DNA of 37,302 bases from Cytophagales bacterium (lineage in GTDB: Bacteria; Bacteroidota; Bacteroidia; Cytophagales; Spirosomataceae), in the NCBI GenBank assembly GCA_013205605.1, contig JABMMK010000188.1, positions 1 to 37,302 on the forward strand, given 5' to 3'. A program made the position numbers and the translations under genes. Positions 7,751 to 16,087 of this stretch are shown one piece after another. The notes under the pieces are model-generated. The model was given only the letters and a program-made list of their open reading frames with translations. It was not told the origin of the DNA and ran no database searches. Positions within the stretch are counted from its first letter, which is position 1. The number at the start of each line of letters is the position of its first letter.

Positions 7751-8531
7751 CAAGTGTAAAATGATCGGCATCCAAATCCGTAGGGAATTTTGCCCTAAAT
7801 TCAATCAATTCAGGTTTTGAGATGGAATAGGTTTTAATCGAATCTTCTTTGGACAAATTCAGCAAATCATTGCCTAAATACGAAATAAGAGCAGAATCAC
7901 CTTGGTATTGAATTTCATTTCCATCCCGGCCAATTCGATTTACTCCGACCACATAAGCTAAGTTTTCAATGGCACGCGCCCGTAACAATGTATTCCATGC
8001 ATGGGCACGAGCGGCAGGCCAATTGGCCACATAAATAGCTAGGTCATAAGCCAAGTCGGCATTCCTAGACCACACGGGAAAGCGTAAATCGTAACAAACA
8101 AATGCCGCGATATTCCAATTTTTATAAGAAATAACACGTTTTTCATTTCCAGCCGTATAAAACTGGTCCTCGCCTCCCATCCTAAATAAATGTTTCTTAT
8201 CGTAACTGTGAATTTTACCTTCAGGGTCGACAGCCACAAATCGGTTGAAATATTGATTATTTTCTTTACACTTAATACTCCCCACGACTAAAGCATTTAG
8301 TCGATTAGCCATCAATTTAAGCCATTTGATGACCGGACCATGGCCTATTTCAGCTCCTTTATCATTCATGCTAAATCCAGTGCTGAACATTTCAGGTAGG
8401 ACCACCACATCGGTTTGATTGATTAAATGCTGAAGTTTTTCCTCTAATAGGGAGCAATTTGCGAGAGGATCTTCCCAGGCAATTTCGAATTGAACTAAAC
8501 TTACCCTCAAAGGATTATTGGGGCCGGACAT
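7743..8531 (-). CDS. Nitrilase-superfamily amidohydrolase, omega-amidase (YafV) type
   Basis: The protein has 262 residues. The Glu-Lys-Cys triad of the nitrilase superfamily is visible as E47 in LPEMF, K112 in DKKHLF and C146 in AAFVCYDLRFP. The pattern PEMFSTGFSM plus YDKKHLF is that of YafV-type omega-amidases, which hydrolyse 2-oxoglutaramate and 2-oxosuccinamate, so its likely role is metabolite repair after transamination of glutamine. It is cytoplasmic. Its start is 11 bases downstream of the DUF4270 stop, so it is probably the last gene of the GT5-DUF4270-amidase unit. It overlaps the convergent GldA-like gene by 8 bases at the 3' end. Superfamily membership is certain; the exact substrate is inferred. 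Confidence 0.92.
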   Translation of the reverse strand: MSGPNNPLRVSLVQFEIAWEDPLANCSLLEEKLQHLINQTDVVVLPEMFSTGFSMNDKGAEIGHGPVIKWLKLMANRLNALVVGSIKCKENNQYFNRFVAVDPEGKIHSYDKKHLFRMGGEDQFYTAGNEKRVISYKNWNIAAFVCYDLRFPVWSRNADLAYDLAIYVANWPAARAHAWNTLLRARAIENLAYVVGVNRIGRDGNEIQYQGDSALISYLGNDLLNLSKEDSIKTYSISKPELIEFRAKFPTDLDADHFTLVN

Positions 8532-8542
8532 GTACTGATTGA

Positions 8543-9919
8543 TTATTTTGCTTTAGCAATATAGGAATAATATATTTTCAACTTAGCTTTCAATGCATTA
8601 AGAGGAATAAATCGTACACTTTCACTCGATATTTTAGCATTTCCTGAAGCATCTGCTGAAATGGCGGGAGTCAATAAAAAACCTAAATTAGCTTTGTTGC
8701 CAGTCAATAATGCTTGCATAATCGTCGTAACATTAAATGAATAGGTATTGGTAAACGAATTATAAGTAGCGGTTTGAACTCCTGAAGCACCTTCAGCCAC
8801 AAAGTATTTAAGCCCGTACGTATTTCTTAGGGGTCTACTAGAACCATCCGACTCGATTAAGGATAATTGGCCTATCGTCTGACTCAAATCTAAATTATCA
8901 GCTCCTTGGAAAACTAATTCAGCCTTATTAACCGCTACGTCATTGTTACCTTTCAATTTAGTCAAATAAGGCAAATCGATTTTAGTCACAATGCCCGTTC
9001 CCGATTGAACGTACGTAGTGTTATTCGTTTTTAGTGAAGATATTTTATCTCCAGATTTAACTAAATTAGCTAATACCCCTACTTTTTTAGACTTAATCTG
9101 GTTGAAACGCGCATTGAACTCAAGCGTGTACGTATTCGATAAACTGAAATAATAGTTTAAAAAATACTTTAAAGTATCACCAGGATTATGCCAATGCAAA
9201 GTCATTTTAGAATAAGCAGGTGAGAAGTTTAATAAAGACGCTTTCTTAGATTCAGCCGTCTGAAAATAAAAACCTTTAAAAAAATCTCTAAATGAAGACC
9301 CTCCTCCAGAAATAGCTTTATCCTTGTACTTCGAAATTAATTCCTTGCCTAAAGCCAATCCCATATGAAATTTCAATGTATCATATTGAACTGAATCACC
9401 ATTAACCGATTTAGCATATAGGGGTTTAGGAGTAAAGGTATGAGTCTTTAACACCTCAGGAAAATAAGCAACAGTAGAATTAGTAAAATAACTTGAACTT
9501 CTACTCAAACTATCCTTCAAACGATAAATCTTTATACTCTGTGGCTGAGTTAAATCACCTTGATAATTAGTATACACCAATGACATTTTCAATGAATCCA
9601 AAATAGAATTCTCTTTGGAATTCAAAGTATCTGCATTAGCTATCTGTGCGAAAACATCAGAGGTCACATAACCCAGTTCAGGATGAAAATAAGAACCCAA
9701 CAATAAGGAATTATTAGCCCCAGTATAAATGGAATCAATCAAAACCGTGGAAGAATTAACGGTTAATGTATCCGTGTAATTTAATCCCACTTCCACACTA
9801 AAAAGGTCAGAACCTATTTCTTTAGGATCATCACAGGAGGACAGGAAAAGGGAAATAATCCCCAACCATTTAAGCGCCGGCCATCTCAATGTAAGCTTTT
9901 TCGAAGAAATCGAGGTCAT
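8543..9919 (-). CDS. DUF4270-family outer-surface lipoprotein
   Basis: The protein has 458 residues from the preferred ATG at 9919. A lipoprotein signal precedes FLSSC, with the lipidated Cys at residue 29 followed by DD. The mature part resembles DUF4270 proteins, with the recognisable early region GSDLFSVEVGLNYTDTLTVN and YFHPELGYVTSDVFAQ. The function of this Bacteroidota family is unknown. A longer version from 9991 is possible but would overlap the upstream GT5 gene by 122 bases and extend the signal peptide to an implausible length. Even the preferred start overlaps that gene by 50 bases, which suggests translational coupling. The repeated pairing of DUF4270 with a short GT5 protein in Bacteroidota, as I recall it, points to a shared but undefined envelope role. 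Confidence 0.82.
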   Translation of the reverse strand: MTSISSKKLTLRWPALKWLGIISLFLSSCDDPKEIGSDLFSVEVGLNYTDTLTVNSSTVLIDSIYTGANNSLLLGSYFHPELGYVTSDVFAQIANADTLNSKENSILDSLKMSLVYTNYQGDLTQPQSIKIYRLKDSLSRSSSYFTNSTVAYFPEVLKTHTFTPKPLYAKSVNGDSVQYDTLKFHMGLALGKELISKYKDKAISGGGSSFRDFFKGFYFQTAESKKASLLNFSPAYSKMTLHWHNPGDTLKYFLNYYFSLSNTYTLEFNARFNQIKSKKVGVLANLVKSGDKISSLKTNNTTYVQSGTGIVTKIDLPYLTKLKGNNDVAVNKAELVFQGADNLDLSQTIGQLSLIESDGSSRPLRNTYGLKYFVAEGASGVQTATYNSFTNTYSFNVTTIMQALLTGNKANLGFLLTPAISADASGNAKISSESVRFIPLNALKAKLKIYYSYIAKAK

Positions 9920-10679
9920 TTTCGGCAATATTTTGGTGGGTTTTTTCTTTATATTCATCAATAATTGATTGAATGCGGGTGTTATCCACATTTTCTAAGG
10001 ATACTACTTTATCGGCAAATTCCGCACCTATTTTGATAAATGCATGATAATCAGAAGTAGCTAAGCTACCCAAATGTGCTTCATCTAAATCTCCAATTTT
10101 AACTTTTTCCAATAAATCGTCATTTGAAAACGTAAAATCAAAGGCAGAATTGTGCGGAGAAAAAATAGTTTTTGAATCTTTATAAATAGGGTGATTTCGG
10201 TAATGTGTTGAAATATACAAGGGCACTAAACTTGACATCCAATCATTGCAATGAATGACATGTGGCGCCCAACCTAATTTAATAACAGTCTCTAAAGCTC
10301 CTTTACAGAAAAATATAGCCCTTTCATGATTGTCAGGATAAAATTCCCCCTCTTTATCATTTAAGATATATTTTCTTTGATAATAATCCTCATTATCAAT
10401 AAAGTAAACTTGCAATTTAGCCGCCGGAATACTGGCCACTTTTATGGTTAAGGGTTTCTCCTCATCTCCCATCGGAATCGTAATTCCTGAGAGTCGAACT
10501 ACCTCATGTAATCGATTTTTGCGTTCGTTAATAGAACCAAATCTTGGAACTAAAATTCTGATCTCCATTCCTCTCTCCTGCATGGCAGCAGGAAGATTGC
10601 GAACAAAATTGGCAATTTGTGATGTGTTTAGAAAGGGATCAACCTCGCTCGAAACGTAAAGAATACGTAATTTGGCCAT
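9870..10679 (-). CDS. Half-length GT5 (glycogen/starch synthase-like) protein
   Basis: The 269 residues correspond only to the N-terminal Rossmann half (starch synthase catalytic domain) of GT5 glycogen synthases, which are normally ~480 residues. The opening LRILYVSSEVDPF and the later HCNDWMSSLVP and FSPHNSAF segments align with the family. The sugar-nucleotide motif KTGGL of true synthases is replaced by NTSQI at 18-22. The C-terminal domain carrying the other ADP-glucose-binding and catalytic residues is absent. The frame ends with a stop and no GT remnant follows, because the DUF4270 gene begins in another frame with a 50-base overlap. From memory, similar short proteins beside DUF4270 exist in other Bacteroidota, so this is a stable family rather than a fresh pseudogene. 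Glycogen synthesis is unlikely; a scaffold, binding or regulatory role is possible. Confidence 0.85.
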   Translation of the reverse strand: MAKLRILYVSSEVDPFLNTSQIANFVRNLPAAMQERGMEIRILVPRFGSINERKNRLHEVVRLSGITIPMGDEEKPLTIKVASIPAAKLQVYFIDNEDYYQRKYILNDKEGEFYPDNHERAIFFCKGALETVIKLGWAPHVIHCNDWMSSLVPLYISTHYRNHPIYKDSKTIFSPHNSAFDFTFSNDDLLEKVKIGDLDEAHLGSLATSDYHAFIKIGAEFADKVVSLENVDNTRIQSIIDEYKEKTHQNIAENDLDFFEKAYIEMAGA

Positions 10680-10721
10680 TCTAAAATTATTTATGGGGAA
10701 AAATTATCCCAAAAAAACAAT

Positions 10722-10730
10722 GCAAAAGTA
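10722..10730 (-). promoter_or_regulatory. Candidate -7 box for the GT5-DUF4270-amidase unit
   Basis: The minus strand reads TACTTTTGC, a full TAnnTTTG match, 43 bases upstream of the GT5 start. The base triplet 19 bases further upstream is TGG rather than TTG. Confidence 0.45.
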
Positions 10731-10812
10731 CAAAAAATTTATCGCATTTCCACACCATTATTAGACTAAAGGTCTTTATTTTGCTAATTGATTTATTATC
10801 TAACCCAATTTC

Positions 10813-11811
10813 ATGCTAAAATCGATCATAAAGTATCTTTTCTCTACTGCATTAGCCTTAGGCTTGTTGTATTGGGCATTCTCGTCAAGCAACATACAGT
10901 GGCAAGATATATTTGATACGTTTGCGGAGGCCAACTACCAATGGATTCTGCTCTCCGTCCTCATTTCCATTTTCTCTCATATTTTACGTGCATGGCGTTG
11001 GGAAGCTTTGCTCGGCGCAATGAATTTTTACCCCGGTACACTAAGAACCTTTTCAGCGGTCATGATTGGCTACTTTGCCAATTTTATCGTTCCAAGAATG
11101 GGCGAGGTTTCCAGGTGTGGGTCGCTTACCAAAACCGCTAGCATTCCATTCACCCAATCATTTGGGACAGTCATCACGGAAAGGATTATCGACTTACTCG
11201 GTTTACTCTTTATTGTTTTCATCGCCTTTTTTATTGCCTGGGAACCGATGCAACAATATTTATTCCCAAATGCAAGCATGCCGTCAACTTATTTGATCGT
11301 GTCAACTGCCTTGATTTTGAGTACCTTAATAGCTTTGTTACTATTTTTTAAAAATAAAATAGGCCTTCTTTGGGAATCCTTTACGTCAAATAATAAATTG
11401 GGTAAAATTTTAGCAGGCTGGGTCGTCGGTATTTTAAGCATCAAAGATGTCAAAAACCCTCAAAAATTTATTTTTTTCTCTATCCTAATTTGGGTATGCT
11501 ATTACCTTAACGCCTATGTACTATTGTTAGCCTTCCCCGTAAGTCAATCCCTCAGCCTTTCAGCCGGATTAATGGTTTTAGTCATGGGGACATTTGGCAT
11601 GGCGACTCCTACACAAGGAGGAATTGGCGCCTACCATAAATTGGTTTCTGCCACATTGGTCTTTTATTTAATACCGATCAAAGACGCAACTGTATTAGCG
11701 ACCTTTTTTCATGGAACCCAAATGGTTACCATTTTGTTATTGGGTGGATTAAGTTTTATATTAACTTTATTTTTAACACAAATCGATGCAAAACCCATTG
11801 AGTCAAAGTAA
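10813..11811 (+). CDS. Flippase-like integral membrane protein (lysylphosphatidylglycerol synthase TM family)
   Basis: The protein has 332 residues with about eight hydrophobic segments. It carries the family motifs RAWRWEALL near residue 57, FIVPRMGEVSRCGSL near 93-107 and TVITERIIDLLG near 119-130. It corresponds to the membrane half of MprF-type enzymes without the aminoacyl-transferase half, a stand-alone form (UPF0104/AglD-like) proposed to move lipids across the inner membrane. The substrate is unknown. The next gene, rfaE2, begins 26 bases before this gene ends, so the two are translationally linked; an LPS or glycolipid context is a reasonable inference. The gene is divergent from the GT5 gene with a 133-base gap. 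Confidence 0.85.
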   Translation: MLKSIIKYLFSTALALGLLYWAFSSSNIQWQDIFDTFAEANYQWILLSVLISIFSHILRAWRWEALLGAMNFYPGTLRTFSAVMIGYFANFIVPRMGEVSRCGSLTKTASIPFTQSFGTVITERIIDLLGLLFIVFIAFFIAWEPMQQYLFPNASMPSTYLIVSTALILSTLIALLLFFKNKIGLLWESFTSNNKLGKILAGWVVGILSIKDVKNPQKFIFFSILIWVCYYLNAYVLLLAFPVSQSLSLSAGLMVLVMGTFGMATPTQGGIGAYHKLVSATLVFYLIPIKDATVLATFFHGTQMVTILLLGGLSFILTLFLTQIDAKPIESK

Positions 11812-12274
11812 AATCTTAGATCTTATTTCGGCCATTGACCAAAGAAATAAGTGGAAATCTGATGAAAACGAACGCGTTGTTTTCACAAATGGATGCTTTG
11901 ATATTTTGCATTTAGGCCATGTCGATTACCTTGAAAAGTCGAGTATGAGCGGCACAAAACTCATTGTAGGCGTAAACTCAGACCGTTCTGTCAAAGAATT
12001 AAAAGGACCTGAAAGACCTGTCAATTCCGAATATGCTCGAGCAAGATTAATTGCAGCTTTGGGTTTTGTTTCTTTGGTCATTATCTTTGATGAAGATACG
12101 CCTTTGGATCTCATAAAAACCTTAAAACCGGATGTATTAATGAAGGGAAACGACTATACTTTAGAAACCATCGTGGGAGCCAAAGAAGTCCTGGAATATG
12201 GTGGCGAAGTACTAACCATACCACTGGTTCCCGATTATTCAACTACTGGAATTATTCAAAAACTAAAAAAATAA
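11786..12274 (+). CDS. rfaE2: D-glycero-beta-D-manno-heptose 1-phosphate adenylyltransferase
   Basis: This enzyme adds AMP to heptose 1-phosphate to make the ADP-heptose precursor of LPS core. The 162 residues are the adenylyltransferase half of E. coli HldE, encoded separately here. The nucleotidyltransferase motif TNGCFDILHLGH has HLGH at 42-45. Family blocks VGVNSDRSVKELKGPERPV and a C-terminal VPDYSTTGII (for the mobile STT loop) are present. The ATG at 11786 lies inside the preceding flippase-like gene (26-base overlap). The zinc-peptidase gene follows after 4 bases, making a three-gene operon. The partner heptokinase is not in the window. Confidence 0.95.
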   Translation: MQNPLSQSKILDLISAIDQRNKWKSDENERVVFTNGCFDILHLGHVDYLEKSSMSGTKLIVGVNSDRSVKELKGPERPVNSEYARARLIAALGFVSLVIIFDEDTPLDLIKTLKPDVLMKGNDYTLETIVGAKEVLEYGGEVLTIPLVPDYSTTGIIQKLKK

Positions 12275-12278
12275 TATT

Positions 12279-12959
12279 ATGTATTTTATCGCTATTTTAT
12301 TTGGAGTGGCCGGAATGTTAATTTCCTGGAGATTGAAATCAAAATTTCAAAAATATGCCCAAGAGCCTTTGCAAAGTAATTTTTCTGGCCAAGAAATTGC
12401 CGAGAAAATGCTCGCAGATCATGGAATTACGGATGTTCGTGTCATATCGGTTGACGGCCAATTAACAGACCATTACAATCCTGCTGACAAAACAGTGAAT
12501 CTATCTAACGATGTGTTTCACGGTCGCAATGCCGCTGCCGCCGCAGTTTCTGCGCACGAATGTGGTCACGCAGTCCAACATGCCCGAGCTTATGCTTTTT
12601 TAGAATTCAGAAGTGCCATGGTTCCCATGTTAAATGTGGCGAATGGATTTATGCCTATCCTATTGATGATCGGTATGTTTGTACTTTATTCCACGGGAAG
12701 TGTGCTTCTATTGACCATTGGCGTTGCGCTTTTTGCCCTTGCCACTCTCTTTAGCTTTGTTACTTTACCTGTGGAATTTGACGCTTCAAATCGCGCTTTA
12801 GCTTGGATAAAAGAAAAAGGAATTGTCACACCGACTGAATATGAAATGTCAAAAGATGCACTTTGGTGGGCAGCTATGACGTATGTGGTCGCCGCATTAG
12901 GCATGTTAGCCCAATTGCTTTACTACTTAAACTTATTAGGTGGTCGTAGAAATAATTAA
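12279..12959 (+). CDS. Membrane-anchored neutral zinc metallopeptidase (YugP type)
   Basis: The protein has 226 residues. An N-terminal hydrophobic segment (1-16) is followed by a soluble region carrying the gluzincin-like site HECGHAVQH at 93-101, in which H93, E94 and H97 form HExxH. Further hydrophobic segments are at ~110-157 and near the C-terminus (~195-218). This matches the zinc peptidase family of Bacillus YugP. Its physiological substrate is unknown; membrane-protein quality control is a guess. A downstream acidic residue (E165 in LPVEFDASNRAL) is a plausible third zinc ligand. It is the last gene of the flippase-rfaE2 operon and is closed by a strong terminator. Confidence 0.92.
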   Translation: MYFIAILFGVAGMLISWRLKSKFQKYAQEPLQSNFSGQEIAEKMLADHGITDVRVISVDGQLTDHYNPADKTVNLSNDVFHGRNAAAAAVSAHECGHAVQHARAYAFLEFRSAMVPMLNVANGFMPILLMIGMFVLYSTGSVLLLTIGVALFALATLFSFVTLPVEFDASNRALAWIKEKGIVTPTEYEMSKDALWWAAMTYVVAALGMLAQLLYYLNLLGGRRNN

Positions 12960-12980
12960 TGTCAATGATTATAAAAATAA

Positions 12981-13011
12981 AAAAATGCCTCAAGATCCTT
13001 GAGGCATTTTT
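12981..13011. terminator. Bidirectional terminator between the zinc peptidase and permease genes
   Basis: A 14-bp perfect stem pairs 12981-12994 with 12998-13011 (core TGCCTCAAG) around a 3-base loop, with A/T runs on both sides. The right arm reaches the final base of the permease stop codon at 13011, so transcription and translation ends coincide there. Confidence 0.9.
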
Positions 13012-14723
13012 TATACATTCAATTTACTTTTCCGATAACTATATCCAAAGTAAATCAATAATCCGGCCAAGCACCAATACAAAAAGCGCTCCCAATTCAT
13101 TGCTCCCATTTGAGTCATTAAATACATATTGACCAAAAGTCCCAATACAGGTATTAATGAAAGATTATGAGTCACACTGAAAAATGCTATAAGGACCCAA
13201 ATCAAGAAAAAACAAGTCATAATCACATGATCTGCCTTTTCCGCCCCAGTCCAAATCCCCGTAAACCATTGTTGCCACGCACTTAAATTCGGCAAAGAAA
13301 GATATAAAGCAAGCACTAAGGACAGACCTACATAATATTTAGCATTGATATACGGAATTTTAAACTTCGATTTTTTCTGATTTTCAGGATCTAAATCTAA
13401 AATTAACACGCCCCCACAAACCAGCACAAAAGCGAATAAGGTTCCTATACTGCTCAAATTTATCACTTCTTCTAAATTGGCAAATAAGGCAGGAATTCCT
13501 ACCAAAACACCCGTCATGATGGTTGAAAATGATGGAGTCCTATACTTGGGATGAATGCGAGAAAATGCCTTGGGCAACAAACCATCGCGAGACATCGTCA
13601 TCCAAATACGGGGTTGGCCCATTTGATAAACCAAAAGCGCACTCGTCAAAGCAATCACAGCACTCGCTGCCACCACTCCAGCCACGCCGGGTAAATTAAC
13701 CTTCATAAACATAAAAGCTAATGGATCCTCTATTCCAGCTAATTCTCCTGAAGGAACAATGCCAGTCAGTACCAGCGTAACCATCACATATAAAACAGTG
13801 CAAATGATTAAGGCCCACATCATTGCTTTGGGAATGTCTCTTTGGGGATTTTTACATTCCTCCGCGGTCGTTGATATAGAATCAAAGCCAATATAAGCAA
13901 AGCAAACAGCTGCCACACTTTTTAATACTCCACTAACACCATTGGGTGCAAATGGAGTCCAATTTTCCACTTGGACATAAAATGCCCCCACGCCAACCAC
14001 GATAGCAATGACAGCTAATTTCAGAATCACCAAAATATTATTCATGTTTTTAGTTTCTTTGATGCCAATGTATACTAAATAGGTAACCGCCGCCGTGATG
14101 AGCAAAGCGGGAATATTGGCGACAAAATGCCAACCGAAAAAAACGGGGGCTGAATTAAACGCGACAAATCCTTCGCGTACATTGACAGACATTTGTTCTA
14201 ATTTCTGACCGCCTTCTATAGCTTGCAGGGCTGCCGTATGGGCTCGTTGGGCCGATAAATAATCCATGGTTAAAAATTCAGGCACATGAAATCCTAAACC
14301 CTCCAATAAATCCACAAAATATTTAGACCAGGAAATAGCCACAGCCACATTGGATATCGCATATTCAAGCAATAAATTCCAGCCCAAAATCCAGGCCATC
14401 ATTTCTCCTAAGCTCGTATATGCATAGGTGTAGGCGCTTCCAGAAATAGGAACGGTCGCCGCAAACCGAGCATAACAAAATGCGGTAAACATGCAGGCCA
14501 AAGCTGTAAAAACAAACAATAATGAAACGGCTGGACCTCCATTCGCCGATGCCTGACCAATGGCAGAAAATATACTTGCTCCTATGATGGCCGCAACACC
14601 CATAAACGTCAAATCTCGAACACCCAAATTACGAATCATGGAATGACCCGCTAATTTTTCCATTTCTACCTGATCTGAGATGATTTTATCAATGGTTTTT
14701 TTTCGAAAAAGGGATGCCCACAT
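13011..14723 (-). CDS. APC-family cationic amino-acid permease
   Basis: The protein has 570 residues and at least 12 hydrophobic segments. The first transmembrane region carries the unwound substrate-binding pattern GVAAIIGASIFSAIGQ, typical of amino acid-polyamine-organocation transporters. The family block CFAYIGFDSISTTAEECKNP RDIP is near residues 270-295, and the length and layout fit the CAT (cationic amino acid transporter) branch. The insert ~165-200 between early membrane helices is relatively long and polar. It sits in the inner membrane; the transported amino acid cannot be read from sequence. The start at 14723 is preceded by a TATTTTTG -7 box. The gene is divergent from a GT2 gene and shares a terminator with the zinc-peptidase gene. 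Confidence 0.93.
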   Translation of the reverse strand: MWASLFRKKTIDKIISDQVEMEKLAGHSMIRNLGVRDLTFMGVAAIIGASIFSAIGQASANGGPAVSLLFVFTALACMFTAFCYARFAATVPISGSAYTYAYTSLGEMMAWILGWNLLLEYAISNVAVAISWSKYFVDLLEGLGFHVPEFLTMDYLSAQRAHTAALQAIEGGQKLEQMSVNVREGFVAFNSAPVFFGWHFVANIPALLITAAVTYLVYIGIKETKNMNNILVILKLAVIAIVVGVGAFYVQVENWTPFAPNGVSGVLKSVAAVCFAYIGFDSISTTAEECKNPQRDIPKAMMWALIICTVLYVMVTLVLTGIVPSGELAGIEDPLAFMFMKVNLPGVAGVVAASAVIALTSALLVYQMGQPRIWMTMSRDGLLPKAFSRIHPKYRTPSFSTIMTGVLVGIPALFANLEEVINLSSIGTLFAFVLVCGGVLILDLDPENQKKSKFKIPYINAKYYVGLSLVLALYLSLPNLSAWQQWFTGIWTGAEKADHVIMTCFFLIWVLIAFFSVTHNLSLIPVLGLLVNMYLMTQMGAMNWERFLYWCLAGLLIYFGYSYRKSKLNV

Positions 14724-14752
14724 AATTGGATTGTTGGATGAATTTACGCCAA

Positions 14753-14760
14753 CAAAAATA
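14753..14760 (-). promoter_or_regulatory. Candidate -7 box of the permease gene
   Basis: The minus strand reads TATTTTTG, a full TAnnTTTG match, 29 bases upstream of the permease ATG. No TTG is found 19 bases upstream. Confidence 0.4.
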
Positions 14761-14799
14761 CATCTTTCTTCAAGAAATTCTAATTATGTCGATTTGTCT

Positions 14800-14807
14800 T
14801 ACCTTTG
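14800..14807 (+). promoter_or_regulatory. -7 box immediately upstream of the GT2 start codon
   Basis: TACCTTTG matches TAnnTTTG and ends only 4 bases before the ATG at 14812, so the transcript would begin at or next to the start codon. The triplet 19 bases upstream is TTC, one mismatch from TTG. Confidence 0.5.
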
Positions 14808-14811
14808 TATT

Positions 14812-15816
14812 ATGTCAGTCGCAATTGTCATCTTAAATTTTAATGGCCGAGGTTTTCTAGAAAAATTCCTTCCTGATGTTATTTTAAATACACCAGAAGG
14901 AAAGATTTATGTGGCCGATAATGGATCCACTGACGATTCTGTTAAACTGGTTGAGGAAAAATTTCCAGCAGTTACAATCATCCAATGGGCCAATAACCTA
15001 GGTTATGCGGGTGGATATAATTTTGCCCTCAAACAAATTGAGGCGGAGTATTTTGTACTTATGAATTCAGATATTAAACCGCAAAAAGATTGGCTAAAGC
15101 CTCTTTTGAGCTTCTTCGAACTGTATCCTACTTGCGCTGCGGTACAACCCTATATATTGGATTTCAAACAACCCGAATATTTTGAATACGCAGGTGCCGC
15201 TGGGGGATACTGGGACCAATTAGGTTATCCATTTAGTCGAGGTAGAATCTTTGATCAATTGGAAAAAAATGAGAATCAATATCCCACCTCATTTGTCCAT
15301 TGGGCTTCGGGGGCATGCCTAATGGTCAAATCAGAGCTTTTTTGGAAAGTCGGCGGTTTAGATGATTACTTTTTTGCTCACATGGAAGAAATTGATCTTT
15401 GTTGGCGTCTCCAAAGAGCCGGATACCAAATAGCAGCTGTCGCAGAAAGTCAAGTCTTGCATGTCGGAGGCGGGACATTGGCACAAGGAACCCCCTTTAA
15501 AACCTATTTGAATTTCCGAAACAACTTGATTTTACTATACAAAAACGTAGACCCTGCACATAAATTTACTACAATTTTTAAACGGATGCTTTTAGACGGA
15601 ATCGCTGGATTACGTTTTTTAACGAATCGACAATGGATGCAATTCTTAGCTGTGGTACATGCACATTTCCACTTCTATAAGTATCTGATTTTTCACAAAA
15701 ACAAACAAAATTTGCCGGAAAGTCTACAAAAAAACTACATTGAAAGCTACCCAGGAAATATTGTGGTAGATTACTTCTTCAGAAAAATTAAGAAATTCTC
15801 AGATTTAAAATTTTAA
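14812..15816 (+). CDS. GT2-family glycosyltransferase
   Basis: The protein has 334 residues from the ATG at 14812, where the family fold begins directly with VAIVILNFNG. Inverting GT-A features are present: DNGSTDDS at 36-43, the nucleotide-binding loop NNLGYAGG at 61-68, the metal-site segment MNSD at 84-87 in place of DxD, and HMEEIDLCWRLQRAGY further on. The pattern is that of rhamnosyl- or other sugar-transferases for surface polysaccharide; the sugar and acceptor are unknown. A longer frame from 14680 is open, but it would add 44 unrelated residues and run across the divergent permease start and both promoters, so I reject it. The gene appears leaderless. The stop overlaps the convergent pspC stop by 4 bases. 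Confidence 0.92.
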   Translation: MSVAIVILNFNGRGFLEKFLPDVILNTPEGKIYVADNGSTDDSVKLVEEKFPAVTIIQWANNLGYAGGYNFALKQIEAEYFVLMNSDIKPQKDWLKPLLSFFELYPTCAAVQPYILDFKQPEYFEYAGAAGGYWDQLGYPFSRGRIFDQLEKNENQYPTSFVHWASGACLMVKSELFWKVGGLDDYFFAHMEEIDLCWRLQRAGYQIAAVAESQVLHVGGGTLAQGTPFKTYLNFRNNLILLYKNVDPAHKFTTIFKRMLLDGIAGLRFLTNRQWMQFLAVVHAHFHFYKYLIFHKNKQNLPESLQKNYIESYPGNIVVDYFFRKIKKFSDLKF

Positions 15817-16034
15817 ATATCCCAAACAGAGGGATTGTTTCTCTGGCGAAGATATCGACTAATGTTCATCCAAAAAGCAAGAATTAAATAAATAATGATG
15901 GGGGAACCCATCGTCAAAAAAGAAGTGTAGATAAAATACAATCGAATGCTACTGCTAGAAATCTTGAATTTTTCCCCTAATCGAGTACAAACTCCAAACG
16001 CCTGATTTTCAACGAAATATTTAATTTTATACAT
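15813..16034 (-). CDS. Short stand-alone PspC-domain membrane protein
   Basis: The 73 residues are essentially one PspC domain: FGVCTRLGEKFKISSSSIRLYFIY is split across a short amphipathic stretch, then a hydrophobic segment around GSPIIIYLILAFWM, then a basic tail. In Proteobacteria PspC senses envelope stress together with PspB. Short PspC-only proteins are common in Bacteroidota, where their role is not defined. No other psp genes are nearby. It ends against the GT2 gene with a 4-base overlap. A TAATTTTG -7 box lies 18 bases upstream of its ATG. Confidence 0.9.
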   Translation of the reverse strand: MYKIKYFVENQAFGVCTRLGEKFKISSSSIRLYFIYTSFLTMGSPIIIYLILAFWMNISRYLRQRNNPSVWDI

Positions 16035-16052
16035 ATCGAGTAAATTATATCA

Positions 16053-16060
16053 CAAAATTA
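16053..16060 (-). promoter_or_regulatory. Candidate -7 box of the pspC-like gene
   Basis: The minus strand reads TAATTTTG, a full TAnnTTTG match, 18 bases upstream of the ATG at 16034. No TTG is found at 19-base spacing. Confidence 0.4.
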
Positions 16061-16087
16061 GGAATAAGATCCCAAAATAACATCGTC

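Noticed and set aside
9920..9991. Longer start for the DUF4270 lipoprotein
   Set aside because: It gives an overlong signal peptide and a 122-base overlap with the GT5 gene; the ATG at 9919 gives a normal lipoprotein signal.
9870..10679. GT5 protein as a frameshifted full-length glycogen synthase
   Set aside because: No remnant of the C-terminal GT domain is found in any frame downstream; the DUF4270 gene follows at once and the pair looks stable.
14680..14811. 44-residue N-terminal extension of the GT2 protein
   Set aside because: It would cross the divergent permease start and both promoters, and the extra residues do not resemble the family. The fold begins at the ATG at 14812.
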